A stretch of DNA of 64,000 nucleotides. It comes from Streptosporangium brasiliense. GTDB taxonomy: Bacteria; Actinomycetota; Actinomycetes; Streptosporangiales; Streptosporangiaceae. Below are positions 25,873 through 36,181 of this stretch, one piece after another. Every line of letters starts with the position of its first letter. Position 1 is the stretch's first letter. The notes below the pieces were generated by a model. The model saw only the letters and a program-made list of their open reading frames with translations. It ran no database searches and was not told where the DNA came from. The DNA lies in NCBI RefSeq assembly GCF_030811595.1, contig NZ_JAUSRB010000001.1:1178001-1242000 (forward strand). The letters are read 5' to 3'. A program made the translations under genes and the position numbers.

Positions 25873-25996
25873 GTGCTCCGGGGTCGGTGAAAGTCCGAAC
25901 CGGCGGTTACAGTCCGCGACCCGGTCGAATCCATCGACCGGTTGACCCGGTGGAATTCCGGGACCGACGGTTAAAGTCCGGATGGGAGGAAGCGCG
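25873..25996 (+). promoter_or_regulatory. FMN riboswitch (RFN element)
   Basis: The conserved core is easily recognised: GGGGTCGGTGAAAGTCCG, ACCGGCGGTTACAGTCCGCG, a variable stem around 25920-25945, GGAATTCCGGGACCGACGG, then TTAAAGTCCGGATGGGAGGA. These match the RFN consensus blocks in order. It binds flavin mononucleotide and lowers expression of the downstream riboflavin genes, probably by hiding the ribD ribosome binding site about 100 bases on or by early termination. Confidence 0.95.
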
Positions 25997-26102
25997 CGAG
26001 CGGAGTGTGTCTTCGGGCACCCTCCGCTGACTGGGTGCATGCATCCATGATCCCCCGGGGCCCGCCGTGGCAGAGAAAGCTACTGGCGAGTAGGAGACCC
26101 GG

Positions 26103-27239
26103 GTGACTGATCAGGCGCACATGCGCCGGGCGATCGAGCTCGCCGCGCGCGGGCGCGGCACCACCAGCCCCAACCCCGTCGTCGGGTGCGTCGTCCTCGA
26201 CGCCTCCGGCCAGGTCGTGGGGGAGGGCTTCCACGCCTACGCCGGTGGCCCGCACGCCGAGGTGGTCGCGCTGCGCGCCGCCGGGGAACGCGCCAGGGGC
26301 GGCACCGCGTACGTCACCCTCGAACCCTGCGACCACACCGGCCGGACCGGGCCCTGCTCGCTCGCCCTGCTGGAGGCGGGCGTCGCCCGCGTCGTCGTCG
26401 CGGTGAGCGACCCCAATCCGGCGGCGGCCGGCGGCGCCGACCGGCTCAGGCGGCACGGCGTGGCGGTCGCCACCGGCGTGCTCACCGGGGAGGCCGAGCG
26501 CGGCAACGCCGAGTGGCTGACCTCGGTCCGGCTCGGCCGGCCACACGTCACCTGGAAGTACGCCGCCACGCTGGACGGCCGCTCGGCCGCCGCCGACGGC
26601 ACCAGTCAGTGGATCACCTCGCCCGAGTCCCGCGCCGACGTGCACCGCCTGCGCGGCGAGGCCGACGCGATCGTCGCGGGCATCGGCACCGTCCTGGCCG
26701 ACGACCCCCGGCTCACCGTCCGCCGCCCACCGGCACCCTCCGCCGGCGAGGACCCCGCCCCGCCCGCCGGGCAGGGCGCGCCCGCCGCCAGGCCGCTGCT
26801 CCGCGTGGTCGTCGACAGCGACGCCCGCACCCCGCCCGCCGCCCGCGTCCTGGACGGCCGGGCGCCGACGCTGGTGGCGGTCGCCGCCGACGCCGACGCC
26901 GGCGCGCTCGCGGCCCGGACCGAGGTGGTGCGGCTCGCGCGGCGGCGGCCGTACGGGCTCGACCTGGCCGGGCTCCTGGCCGAGCTGCACCGCCGCCAGA
27001 TCGTCAGCGTGCTGCTGGAAGGCGGGCCGACCCTGGCGGGCTCCTTCCTGAAGGAGGGGCTGATCGACCGGGTCGTCGGCTACCTCGCCCCGGCGCTGCT
27101 GGGCGCCGGGCCCGCCGCGCTCGGCCCGGCCGGCGTCGCCACGATCGCCGAGACCCACCGACTGGAGTTCGAGGATGTCACCCCCACCGGGCCGGACCTG
27201 CGTCTGACCGCCCGGCCGGTACCTCTGAAGGAGTTGTGA
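26103..27239 (+). CDS. ribD: bifunctional pyrimidine deaminase / 5-amino-6-(5-phosphoribosylamino)uracil reductase
   Basis: Performs the second and third steps of riboflavin synthesis. The N-terminal deaminase has the zinc site His51-Ala-Glu53 (PHAEVVAL) with Cys76 and Cys85 (PCDHTGRTGPC). The reductase domain starts near residue 148 (TWKYAATLDGRSAAADGTSQ) and contains GIGTVLADDPRLTVR and LLEGGPTLAGSFL for NADPH and substrate binding. GTG 26103 follows AGGAGACCCGG. First gene after the FMN riboswitch; ribE starts on the base after its stop codon. Confidence 0.95.
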   Translation: MTDQAHMRRAIELAARGRGTTSPNPVVGCVVLDASGQVVGEGFHAYAGGPHAEVVALRAAGERARGGTAYVTLEPCDHTGRTGPCSLALLEAGVARVVVAVSDPNPAAAGGADRLRRHGVAVATGVLTGEAERGNAEWLTSVRLGRPHVTWKYAATLDGRSAAADGTSQWITSPESRADVHRLRGEADAIVAGIGTVLADDPRLTVRRPPAPSAGEDPAPPAGQGAPAARPLLRVVVDSDARTPPAARVLDGRAPTLVAVAADADAGALAARTEVVRLARRRPYGLDLAGLLAELHRRQIVSVLLEGGPTLAGSFLKEGLIDRVVGYLAPALLGAGPAALGPAGVATIAETHRLEFEDVTPTGPDLRLTARPVPLKEL

Positions 27240-27857
27240 ATGTTCACCGGAATCGTTGAGGAACTGGGCGAGATCGCCGCGATCGAGCCCCTGCGGGAGG
27301 CGGCCCGGATGTCGATCCGCGGCAAGGTCGTCACGGCCGACGCCGGGCACGGCGACTCGATCGCCGTCAACGGGGTCTGCCTGACCGTGGTGGAGGTGGA
27401 CGGCGAGGTGTTCACCGCCGACGTGATGAAGGAGACCCTGGACCGTAGCTGCCTGGGGGCGCTGCGGCCCGGCGACCGGGTCAACCTGGAGCGCGCGGTC
27501 CGCGCCGACCAGCGGCTGGGCGGCCACATCGTGCAGGGCCACGTGGACGGGACCGGGACGCTGCTGTCCCGCGAGCCCGCCGAGCACTGGGAGGTCGTCC
27601 GCGTCTCGCTCCCGGCCGAGCTGAACCGCTACGTGGTCGAGAAGGGCTCGATCGCGGTCGACGGCGTCAGCCTGACCGTGGCCGGCGTGGACGCCGAGGG
27701 GTTCGCCGTCAGCCTGATCCCGACCACCCTGCAGCTCACCACCCTCGGCGCCAAGCAGCCGGGCGACCCGGTCAACCTCGAGGTCGACGTGATCGCCAAG
27801 CACGTGGAGAAGCTCGTGGGCGCCTACGGCCTGGGGGCGGGCCGTGAACTGGGCTGA
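27240..27857 (+). CDS. ribE: riboflavin synthase alpha chain
   Basis: Dismutates two 6,7-dimethyl-8-ribityllumazine molecules to riboflavin and the pyrimidine precursor. The 205 residues form two lumazine-binding repeats: MFTGIVEELGEI with GDSIAVNGVCLTVVEV, and GGHIVQGHVDGTGTL with KGSIAVDGVSLTVAGV. ATG 27240 abuts the ribD stop. It overlaps the transporter gene by 14 bases, indicating translational coupling. Confidence 0.95.
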   Translation: MFTGIVEELGEIAAIEPLREAARMSIRGKVVTADAGHGDSIAVNGVCLTVVEVDGEVFTADVMKETLDRSCLGALRPGDRVNLERAVRADQRLGGHIVQGHVDGTGTLLSREPAEHWEVVRVSLPAELNRYVVEKGSIAVDGVSLTVAGVDAEGFAVSLIPTTLQLTTLGAKQPGDPVNLEVDVIAKHVEKLVGAYGLGAGRELG

Positions 27858-28502
27858 GGCGGGGTTCGAGGTCTTCGGGACCAGGCTCCTCTGGACGGAC
27901 CTGATCGGCAACGTGGCCGCCCTGGCCACCGTGCTGCTGGCCATCCGCAAGTCGATCTGGACCTGGCCGGTCCAGCTCACCGGCTCGGTGCTGCTGTTCA
28001 TCGCCTCGGTCAACGCGCACATCACCGGCAACGCCCTCAAGCAGCTCATGTTCGGCGGCCTGGCCGTCTACGGCTGGTGGCGCTGGACGCGCGGCACCCA
28101 GAACGGCCGGGAGCTGGCCGTGCGCCCCGCGACGGCCCCGGAGCGGCTCGCGCTGGTCGGGGTCATGGCCGTGGGCACGGTCCTGGTCGCCGTCGTCTTC
28201 TACATCACGCAGCTCTCCTGGGGCGCGTTCGTCCCGCCGCCCAAGGGATACCTCCTGGTCGCCGCCGACGCCTACATCTTCGTCGGCAGCGCGGTCGCCA
28301 CCTGGGCCCAGGGGCGGGCGCTGGTCGACTTCTGGCTGATCTGGATCGCCGTGGACCTGGTCGGCGTACCGCTGGCCTTCAGCTCGGGACTGGTCGTCTC
28401 CGGGGCGGTGTACGGGGTGTTCTTCGTGCTCGTCCTGGTCGGATTCTTCAACTGGCTAAAGGAGTACCGGTCGAGGGCCGTACTCGTTCCCAAGGAGGCG
28501 GT

Positions 28503-28506
<4 letters not shown>
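27844..28506 (+). CDS. ribM: PnuC-family riboflavin transporter (RibM type)
   Basis: A 220-residue integral membrane protein with about seven helices. [34 protein letters not shown] and [23 protein letters not shown] are PnuC-like segments including the family WxW-type substrate residues. PnuC proteins import nicotinamide riboside, but members within FMN-riboswitch operons of actinobacteria (RibM) carry riboflavin, and the position here supports that. GTG 27844 overlaps ribE; its own GTGTGA end overlaps the ribBA start. Substrate is inferred from context. Confidence 0.85.
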
Positions 28507-30243
<1,737 letters not shown>

Positions 30244-30272
30244 CCGGCGGGGCCGCAGGCGTGCCCTTCCCT

Positions 30273-30318
30273 TCCTCCGCCGCACCGCGTGCGGCCCGTC
30301 ACGCTCCGCGGCGGAGGA
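30273..30318 (+). terminator. candidate terminator of the riboflavin operon
   Basis: An 11-bp stem (30273-30283 with 30308-30318) encloses a 24-base loop with a small inner CCGC/GCGG hairpin, 30 bases past ribH, followed by an A/G-rich stretch. Confidence 0.45.
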
Positions 30319-30461
30319 GGAAAAGGCGGAAAAGGCGGTATGTCTGGCCTTCCCGTGCGGAGTCATGGCCGGCCGGGTGGTGCGGTAAATTTCATTCGGC
30401 ACGGTGTCGGCAGTCACACCGGTTGTGACCGGCGATTTTCCCGAAGGATCGTGATCTCCAA

Positions 30462-30920
30462 GTGAGCCCCGAGAGCGTCTCTCCGCCTGAGCTGCCCGTT
30501 GTGTGGCGGCCGAAGAAGGGCCGGATCGTGGCGTACGGCTTCGCGGCGGTGATCGTGCTCGGGGCACTGCTGATGGCGATCTTCCTGCCGCCGCCGTTCA
30601 CCCTGGTCGACAGGGTCGCCATGGTGGTGCTCGGCGGGCTGATCGCCGGGCTGCTGCACCTGCTGGGGCGCTGCCGGGTGGAGGCGGACGAGCAGGGTGT
30701 CACCGTGGTCAACCCGCTGCGGGTGCACCGCTACGAGTGGCCGGAGGTGCTGGGGGTCACGCTGGTGCAGAACGAGCCCTGGGCGAAGATCGACTTCACC
30801 GACGGGGCGACGATCGGGGCCGTGGGGCTCCAGGGGTCGGAGAAGGACCGGACCGTGCGGCAGGTGCGCGAGTTCGCCGCGCTCATCCGCGAGCGCGGCG
30901 AGGCCGAGGAGACCCGGTAG
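30462..30920 (+). CDS. membrane protein with PH-like domain
   Basis: A 152-residue protein: two membrane helices near the N-terminus (IVAYGFAAVIVLGALLMAIF and VAMVVLGGLIAGLLHLLG) followed by a small beta-rich domain (RVEADEQGVTVVNPLRVHRY, EVLGVTLVQNEPWAKIDFTD) of the bacterial PH (PH_6-like) kind and a charged C-terminal helix. Proteins of this sort often follow ribH in actinomycetes but have no assigned role. GTG 30462 has only a distant GAAGG; the start is moderately certain. Its own promoter is probably in the AT-richer 30340-30450 segment. Confidence 0.75.
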   Translation: MSPESVSPPELPVVWRPKKGRIVAYGFAAVIVLGALLMAIFLPPPFTLVDRVAMVVLGGLIAGLLHLLGRCRVEADEQGVTVVNPLRVHRYEWPEVLGVTLVQNEPWAKIDFTDGATIGAVGLQGSEKDRTVRQVREFAALIRERGEAEETR

Positions 30921-31340
30921 GACGCCATCCGGGCGAGTGCGGCAGGCGGAGGGCCCGCGGGGCGCTCCCCGGCTCCCGTCGCCGCCGGCGGCCGGCCCGC
31001 CGCGGATCCGGCCGCCGCGGAGACGGCCGCGCCCCCACCTCGCAGGGGTGAGGGACACGGCCGCACGCGACGTGATCTCAATCGACAGATAGGTTCCGTT
31101 GTCGCCGCTCTGACTGCCGTCCTCCTGGTCGTGGACGTCCTGGTTGCCCTCTCCCGGGCTGCCGCCCCTCCGCGCCGCGGATGTCGCTCCACCGGCTCGG
31201 AGGGCTTCCGTGAAGCAGCCGTGTCACCGTCGCCGGCCGCCCGGGTCTTCCGGATCCGGTGGACCCTCCCCCCGGCGTCCCGCGATGTCGGGAGCCCGAT
31301 GACCTCTCAAGGCTGCCAGGGCGCCGGATAGCGAAACACT
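30921..31340. other. gene-free interval
   Basis: About 420 bases between convergent transcription units. Short open frames here have no ribosome binding site or family resemblance. No tRNA or other RNA signature seen. Confidence 0.55.
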
Positions 31341-31372
31341 GCGGCGTCCCTAACGAATCGTTAAGACGCCGC
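31341..31372 (-). terminator. hairpin downstream of the two-component operon
   Basis: Nested perfect arms: GCGGCGTC with GACGCCGC outside and TAACGA with TCGTTA inside, about 30 bases beyond the histidine kinase stop. Read on the minus strand it is followed by a T-containing run (GTGTTTCG). It can act from either side. Confidence 0.7.
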
Positions 31373-31401
31373 TGAGCGGGCCGTGCGGACGTGGCGGGGC
31401 A

Positions 31402-32676
31402 TCAGGACGCCGCCGGGCCGAACTCCAGGGTGATCTCGGCCCCGCCCGACGGGGACGGGCCCGCCCGCATCCGGCCGCCGGAGCCCTCCGCCGTACGGCG
31501 GGCGATGTCGAGGCCCAGGCCGGTGGAGGACCTGCCGCTCGTCCCGCGGTCGACCGGCACCGGGTAGGAGAACCCGGGCCCCTCGTCGGTGATCGTCAGC
31601 AGCGCGCCCCCGTCCGGCCCGGGCGCCAGCTCGACGGTGAAGGGCGTGCCGTCAGGAGTGTTGGCGAACACGTTCTCCAGCAGCAGGTCGGCGCAGGCCG
31701 CCAGGTCCTGCGCGCTGACCCCGACGGGGAGCGGGGTGCCGGGGATGCGCAGCCGTACCGGCCGGTCCTGGTCCTCGGCGAGCGCCGACCAGAAGGTGAC
31801 CCGGTCGGTGATCACCGCGGTGGCGTCGCAGCGGGCCACGCCACCGCGGAACCGCCGGGCCTCCCGGATGACCTGGGTGACCATGCGTTCGAGGGTGTCG
31901 ACGGCCTCCCCCACCCGGGCCGCCTCGTCCTTGTCGCGCAGGGTCTCGGCCTCCAGCCGCAGCGCCGTGACGGGGGTGCGGAGCTGGTGGGACAGGTCGG
32001 CGACCGCCTCGCGCTCGCGGGTGAGCAGCTCGCGGATGCGCGTGGCCAGGTGGTTGAGGGCGGTGCCGACGTCGCGGATCTCCGGCGGGCCGGCCGGGTC
32101 CACCCGCGCGTCCAGGTCGCCGCGGGCCAGCCGTCGGGAGACCCCCGCGACCTGCCCGACCGGCTGGATCAGCGAGCGGGCGAGCCGGTCGGCGACGACG
32201 ATGCCGACCGTGAGCAGCGCCAGCCCGATCAGGCCCAGCACCAGCCACGCCCGCCCCACCCCCTGCCGGAGCTGTCCGGTGCTCACGAACGTACGGATGA
32301 CCGAGGTGCCGCCGGCCCCGCCCTGGACGGCCACCAGGATCTCCCGGCCGGTCGGCGTCTCGACGGTGATGCTGCGCCCGCGCGCGGCCAGCTCGACCGC
32401 GCGGTCCCAGGGGGCCGGGACGCCGAGGGAGGTGCGGTCGGGCAGGAAGACCGTGATCGGCGTGCCGTTGGCCCCGTTGACCTGCCGCAGGGTGGTGTCG
32501 AGGCTGCCGCGGTCGCCGAGGGCGACCAGGGCGGCCAGGGACTGCGCCTGGGCGGTGGCTTCGGCCGTGGCCCGCTCGGCGGCGACCGTGCTCACCAGCA
32601 TGGCCAGCGGCACGAGGAAGGCGACCAGGACCAGCGAGGTGGTCGCCACCGCGAGCAGGGCCAGCCGCCGTCTCAT
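31402..32676 (-). CDS. sensor histidine kinase
   Basis: A 424-residue inner-membrane kinase. Helix 1 (about 7-29), an extracytoplasmic sensor of about 110 residues, helix 2 (about 143-163) and a HAMP linker precede the dimerisation domain with the H-box DLSHQLRTPVTALRLEAE (phospho-His near residue 230). The ATPase has the N-box ENVFANTPDGTPF, DEGPGF and GLGLDIARR. The gene is ten bases downstream of its response regulator, so they are one operon. The signal cannot be inferred; the small exported protein divergent from the regulator gene is a possible target. Confidence 0.92.
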   Translation of the reverse strand: MRRRLALLAVATTSLVLVAFLVPLAMLVSTVAAERATAEATAQAQSLAALVALGDRGSLDTTLRQVNGANGTPITVFLPDRTSLGVPAPWDRAVELAARGRSITVETPTGREILVAVQGGAGGTSVIRTFVSTGQLRQGVGRAWLVLGLIGLALLTVGIVVADRLARSLIQPVGQVAGVSRRLARGDLDARVDPAGPPEIRDVGTALNHLATRIRELLTREREAVADLSHQLRTPVTALRLEAETLRDKDEAARVGEAVDTLERMVTQVIREARRFRGGVARCDATAVITDRVTFWSALAEDQDRPVRLRIPGTPLPVGVSAQDLAACADLLLENVFANTPDGTPFTVELAPGPDGGALLTITDEGPGFSYPVPVDRGTSGRSSTGLGLDIARRTAEGSGGRMRAGPSPSGGAEITLEFGPAAS

Positions 32677-32686
32677 CCGGCGGCCC

Positions 32687-33373
32687 TCATGCTCCCGGGT
32701 CGACGATCTTCACGCCGACACCGTGGACGGTCTGCAGGTAGCGGGGGCGCTGGGCGCTCTCGCCGAGCTTGCGGCGCAGCCAGGACAGGTGCACGTCGAC
32801 GGTCTTGTCGGCGCCGCCGTAGGCCATCCGCCACACCTCGGTGAGCAGCTCGCGCTTGGTGACGACCTGGCCGGGGCGGACCGCGAGATAGTGCAGCAGG
32901 TCGAACTCCTTGGGGGTGAGACCCAGCGAGACCCCGTCGAGGGCGGCCTCGCGCGCCGCGGGCTCGATGCGGAGCCCGCCGACCACCACGGGCGCCGTCC
33001 CGTCGCCGGAGTCCCGGCCGCGGCGCAGCACGGCCCGGATCCGGGCGTCCAGATGGGCCGCGCTGAACGGCTTGACGACGTAGTCGTCGGCCCCGGCGTC
33101 CAGCGCCCGGACGATCTCCGGCTCGTCGTCGCGCGCGGTCGCCACGATGACCGGGACGGCGCTCACGGCGCGCAGCATGCGCAGCACCTCGCAGCCGTCG
33201 AGGTCGGGCAGGCCCAGGTCGAGCACGACCAGGTCGGGCCGGTCTCCCACCGCGAGGGTGAGCCCCGGCATGCCCGCGGCGACCGACGTGACGGCGTGCC
33301 CGCGTTCGGTGAGCGCCCGGGTCAGCGCGGACCGGACCTGGGCGTCGTCCTCGACGAGGAGCACCTGTGCCAC
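32687..33373 (-). CDS. OmpR-family response regulator
   Basis: A 228-residue DNA-binding regulator. Receiver domain 1-120 with acidic Asp9/Asp10, phospho-acceptor Asp52 (VVLDLGLPDLDG) and Lys in VVKPF; winged-helix output domain about 130-225 (LTPKEFDLLHYLAVRPGQVV, VDVHLSWLRRKLGE, YLQTVHGVGVKI). First gene of the minus-strand pair with the kinase. Its upstream region of 98 bases is shared with the divergent 33472 gene. Confidence 0.94.
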   Translation of the reverse strand: MAQVLLVEDDAQVRSALTRALTERGHAVTSVAAGMPGLTLAVGDRPDLVVLDLGLPDLDGCEVLRMLRAVSAVPVIVATARDDEPEIVRALDAGADDYVVKPFSAAHLDARIRAVLRRGRDSGDGTAPVVVGGLRIEPAAREAALDGVSLGLTPKEFDLLHYLAVRPGQVVTKRELLTEVWRMAYGGADKTVDVHLSWLRRKLGESAQRPRYLQTVHGVGVKIVDPGA

Positions 33374-33471
33374 ACCAACACGCTAACCTTTCCCCAATCG
33401 GCCGGCTGCGTTGACCGCGTCGTGAGGCCCGCTTGGCGGGCCCTTAACGGCGCTGGTGAGACGTTTGTTCG

Positions 33472-33915
33472 GTGAACAGGCAGGCCCTGCTCGGCCTGGG
33501 GGGCTGGCTCGCCGCAGCCGCCCTCACCACGGTGGCCAGCACCTGGGCGGTGTCGCTGATCGGCGTCCACATCACCGGCCAGGTCGTCCAGCCCATGACG
33601 TTCAGCGAGGTCGAGCGGGCCCTGGTCAGCGCGACCGGCAACCCCGTCCTGGCCGCTCCCGCCCCGCCCGGCCGGGCCATGGCGACCAGGGAGTTCTCCT
33701 ACGGCCAGGGGGCCGTCGTCACCGCCTGCGACGCGGGCCGGGCCGTCCTGCTGTCGTGGAGCCCCGCCCAGGGCTACGGCGTCGACAGGGTCGAGCGCGG
33801 CCCCGCGCCCGCCGTCTCGGTCGAGTTCACCTCCGGCGGCGAGAGCACGACGATCCGCGTCACCTGCCCGGCCGGCGCGCCGGCGGCGACGACCTGGTCC
33901 ACCACCGCCGACTGA
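33472..33915 (+). CDS. small exported or membrane-anchored protein of unknown function
   Basis: A 147-residue protein with an N-terminal hydrophobic helix (LGLGGWLAAAALTTVASTWA) that reads as signal anchor or signal peptide, then a hydrophilic domain with two cysteines (TACDAGR and RVTCPAG) that could form a disulfide outside the cell. I do not recognise the family. GTG 33472 has no clear Shine-Dalgarno sequence. Divergent from the two-component operon, so it is a plausible target of that regulator. Confidence 0.65.
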   Translation: MNRQALLGLGGWLAAAALTTVASTWAVSLIGVHITGQVVQPMTFSEVERALVSATGNPVLAAPAPPGRAMATREFSYGQGAVVTACDAGRAVLLSWSPAQGYGVDRVERGPAPAVSVEFTSGGESTTIRVTCPAGAPAATTWSTTAD

Positions 33916-33930
33916 GGTCTCCCGGGCCGC

Positions 33931-34110
33931 CCGCGGACCGGGGCCTGCCGGCCGCGGACCCCGGGCGTTCTGGTCTGCCACCGCGGACCTCGGGCGTTCT
34001 GGTCTGCCGCCGCGGACCGGGGTCCTCCGGGGCCCGCCCGCGGACCGGGGCCCGCTGGGGCCTGCCGGCCGCGGATCCGGAGCGTCCTGGCCCGGCCGCC
34101 GCGGACCGGG
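33931..34110. repeat. clustered CCGCGGA repeats, including a 29-bp direct repeat
   Basis: Seven copies of CCGCGGAC/TC lie in about 180 bases. Two 29-base units (33952-33980 and 33981-34009) are nearly identical, each containing CGGGCGTTCTGGTCTGCC. The interval separates the convergent 33472 and trkA genes and holds no gene. Confidence 0.8.
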
Positions 34111-34130
34111 CTCCGGGCGCCCGGCGGAGC

Positions 34131-34799
34131 TCAGGTCTCCTCGGCGAACCGTTCGGCCCGGTCGGTCTCGCCCGCCACGAGCAGGATGTCGCCGCCGTTG
34201 ACGACCGTGCCCGAGGTGGCGTAGGTGAACCTGCCGCCGGGCTTCTTGATCCCGACCACGGTCACCTCGTACTTCTTGCGGATGCCCAGCTCGCTCAGGG
34301 ACCTGCCGTCCGCCCACTGGGGAGCCTTGGTCTTGACCAGGGCGTAGTCCTCGTCGACCTCCACGTAGTCGAGCATCCGGCCGGTGACCAGGTGCGCCAC
34401 CCGCTCGCCCATGTCGTGCTCGGGCTGCACCACGTGGTGGGCGCCGACCCGCTCCAGGATCCGGCTGTGCTGCAGATTGATCGACTTCGCCCAGATGTCG
34501 GGCACGCCGAGGTCGGCCAGGATGGAGGTGGTCAGGATGCTCGCCTCGATGTCGTTGCCGATGCCGACCACCGCCCGACCGAACTCGGCGATCCCCAGCT
34601 GGGTGAGCGCGTCGGGGTCGGTGGAGTCGGCGCAGACCACGTGGGTGAGCCGCCCGGAGAACTCCTGGACGTTCTTGGGGTCGCTGTCGACCCCCAGCAC
34701 CTCGACGTCGCGGCCCGCCAGCTCCACCGCCAGCGCACCGCCGAACCGGCCCAGGCCGATCACCACGACCGCGTCGCCGCGGTTCTTCTTGTCAACCAA
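34131..34799 (-). CDS. trkA: Trk/Ktr potassium uptake regulatory subunit
   Basis: A 222-residue cytoplasmic RCK protein that gates the partner channel. The Rossmann domain has VVVIGLGRFGGALAVEL (GLGRFG at 15-20), VLGVDSDP for the ribose of NAD/ATP, and VCADSTDPDAL; the C-terminal RCK_C domain follows from about residue 140 (YALVKTKAPQWADGRSLSEL). It starts with TTG at 34799, with GGAGGAG ten bases upstream, and overlaps the end of trkH by eight bases. Confidence 0.92.
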   Translation of the reverse strand: MVDKKNRGDAVVVIGLGRFGGALAVELAGRDVEVLGVDSDPKNVQEFSGRLTHVVCADSTDPDALTQLGIAEFGRAVVGIGNDIEASILTTSILADLGVPDIWAKSINLQHSRILERVGAHHVVQPEHDMGERVAHLVTGRMLDYVEVDEDYALVKTKAPQWADGRSLSELGIRKKYEVTVVGIKKPGGRFTYATSGTVVNGGDILLVAGETDRAERFAEET

Positions 34800-36153
34800 C
34801 GAGGGGACGCTCCTCCGGATAGCGGAACCGACGGGTCTGGACGTGCAGCGCCAGCGCGGCGCCGAGGGTCACCGGGCCGAGCCGGCCGATGAGCATCAGG
34901 GTCGTCAGGACCAGATGCCCGCTGGTGCCGACATCAGGGGTGATCCCCGTGGACAGGCCGACCGTGCCGAACGCGGAGACCACCTCGAACAGTACGCGGT
35001 CGAGCTTGAAGGGGGTGAGCATCATCATGACGAACGTGCCGGCGGCGACCGAGGCCACGCTGAGCAGGGCTATGGTCAGCGCCTGCCGCTGGAGCTGCTC
35101 GGGGACGCGGCGGCGCCCGGCCGTGACGTCGGGCTCGCCGCGGAGCTCGGCCAGGATGACGTAGGCGAGCAGCGCGAACGTCGTCACCTTGATGCCGCCG
35201 CCGGTGCTCGCGCTGCCCGCGCCGATGAACATCAGCACGTCGCTGATCAGCCAGGTGTTCTCGTGCATCTGGGAGACGTCGACGGAGTTCAGGCCGCCGC
35301 TGCGGGTCATGGTGCTGTGAAAGAACCCGGCCATGACACGCAGGCCGGGGGAGAGCGCGCCCAGCGTGCCGGGGTTGTTCCACTCGGTCGCGGTGACGGC
35401 CAGGGTCCCGCCGGTCAGCAGGACGGCGGTCATCCCCACAGTGATCTTCGCGTGCAGCGACCAGCGCGACGGGCGGCGCCAGTTCTGCCGGAGCACGGCG
35501 TAGACCGGGAAGCCGAGGCCCCCGGCGACCACCGTCAGTGCCAGCGGGAGGCAGATCCATGGATCGGTGACGAACCGCATCATGCTGTCGGGCCAGAGCG
35601 CGAACCCGGCGTTGGTGAACGCCGAGACCGCGTGGAAGATCCCGTAGTACACGGCGCGGCCGAGCGGCTCGCCGTACCCGGCGACGAAACGGACGGACAG
35701 GATCACGGCGGTCAGCGTCTCGACCACCAGCGTGACCTTGGCGACGCCCGCGATCACCCGGCGCACGTCGCCCGGCCCCAGCGTCTTGGTCTCGGCCTGG
35801 GTGTTGAGCCGGGCGCGCAGGCCGAGCCTGCCGGAGACGACCAACGCGAGGATCGAGGCGAGCGACATGATCCCGAAGCCGCCGATCTGCATCAGCACCA
35901 GGATCACCAGCTCGCCGAAGATCGTCCAGTGCGTCGCCGTGTCCTGCACGGCCAGTCCGGTGACGCAGACCGCCGAGGTCGCGGTGAACAGGGCGGAGGT
36001 CCACGTCCCCGCCCGGTTCTGCTCGACGGCGATGGGCAGCGACAGCAGCGCCGTGCCGCTGAGGACCACCGCGAGGAAGGCGACCACGACGACCCGTGAG
36101 GGCGTGTTGATCTGCCGGACCAGGTTCTTCACAGAGGGTGAGAATACGCTCAT
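34792..36153 (-). CDS. trkH: TrkH/KtrB-family potassium channel subunit
   Basis: A 453-residue membrane protein with the four M1-P-M2 repeats of K+ translocating subunits. Selectivity-filter-like segments are TSAVCVTGLAVQD, SAFTNAGFALWP, TRSGGLNSVD and SAFGTVGLSTGIT, and FIGAGSASTGGGIKVTT is the conserved loop. It forms the membrane pore of the Ktr/Trk complex with TrkA, encoded by the overlapping downstream gene. ATG 36153 begins SVFSPSVKNLVRQ. Divergent from the CoxD-like gene with a 28-base gap. Confidence 0.93.
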   Translation of the reverse strand: MSVFSPSVKNLVRQINTPSRVVVVAFLAVVLSGTALLSLPIAVEQNRAGTWTSALFTATSAVCVTGLAVQDTATHWTIFGELVILVLMQIGGFGIMSLASILALVVSGRLGLRARLNTQAETKTLGPGDVRRVIAGVAKVTLVVETLTAVILSVRFVAGYGEPLGRAVYYGIFHAVSAFTNAGFALWPDSMMRFVTDPWICLPLALTVVAGGLGFPVYAVLRQNWRRPSRWSLHAKITVGMTAVLLTGGTLAVTATEWNNPGTLGALSPGLRVMAGFFHSTMTRSGGLNSVDVSQMHENTWLISDVLMFIGAGSASTGGGIKVTTFALLAYVILAELRGEPDVTAGRRRVPEQLQRQALTIALLSVASVAAGTFVMMMLTPFKLDRVLFEVVSAFGTVGLSTGITPDVGTSGHLVLTTLMLIGRLGPVTLGAALALHVQTRRFRYPEERPLVG

Positions 36154-36169
36154 GTCGCACCTGCGGGCG

Positions 36170-36175
36170 TAGCCT
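36170..36175 (+). promoter_or_regulatory. -10 element of predicted leaderless transcript (36182 gene)
   Basis: TAGCCT, six bases, then GTG 36182; no Shine-Dalgarno sequence. Lies in the 28-base gap between trkH and the cox-type genes. Confidence 0.5.
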
Positions 36176-36181
36176 GAGGTA

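Noticed and set aside
25723..26040. 105-codon minus-strand frame through the FMN riboswitch
   Set aside because: The sequence on the plus strand is a clear riboswitch; the antisense frame has no ribosome binding site or homology.
31131..31331. 66-codon plus-strand frame in the gap before the two-component operon
   Set aside because: No ribosome binding site, Arg/Pro/Ser-rich composition as expected by chance in GC-rich DNA.
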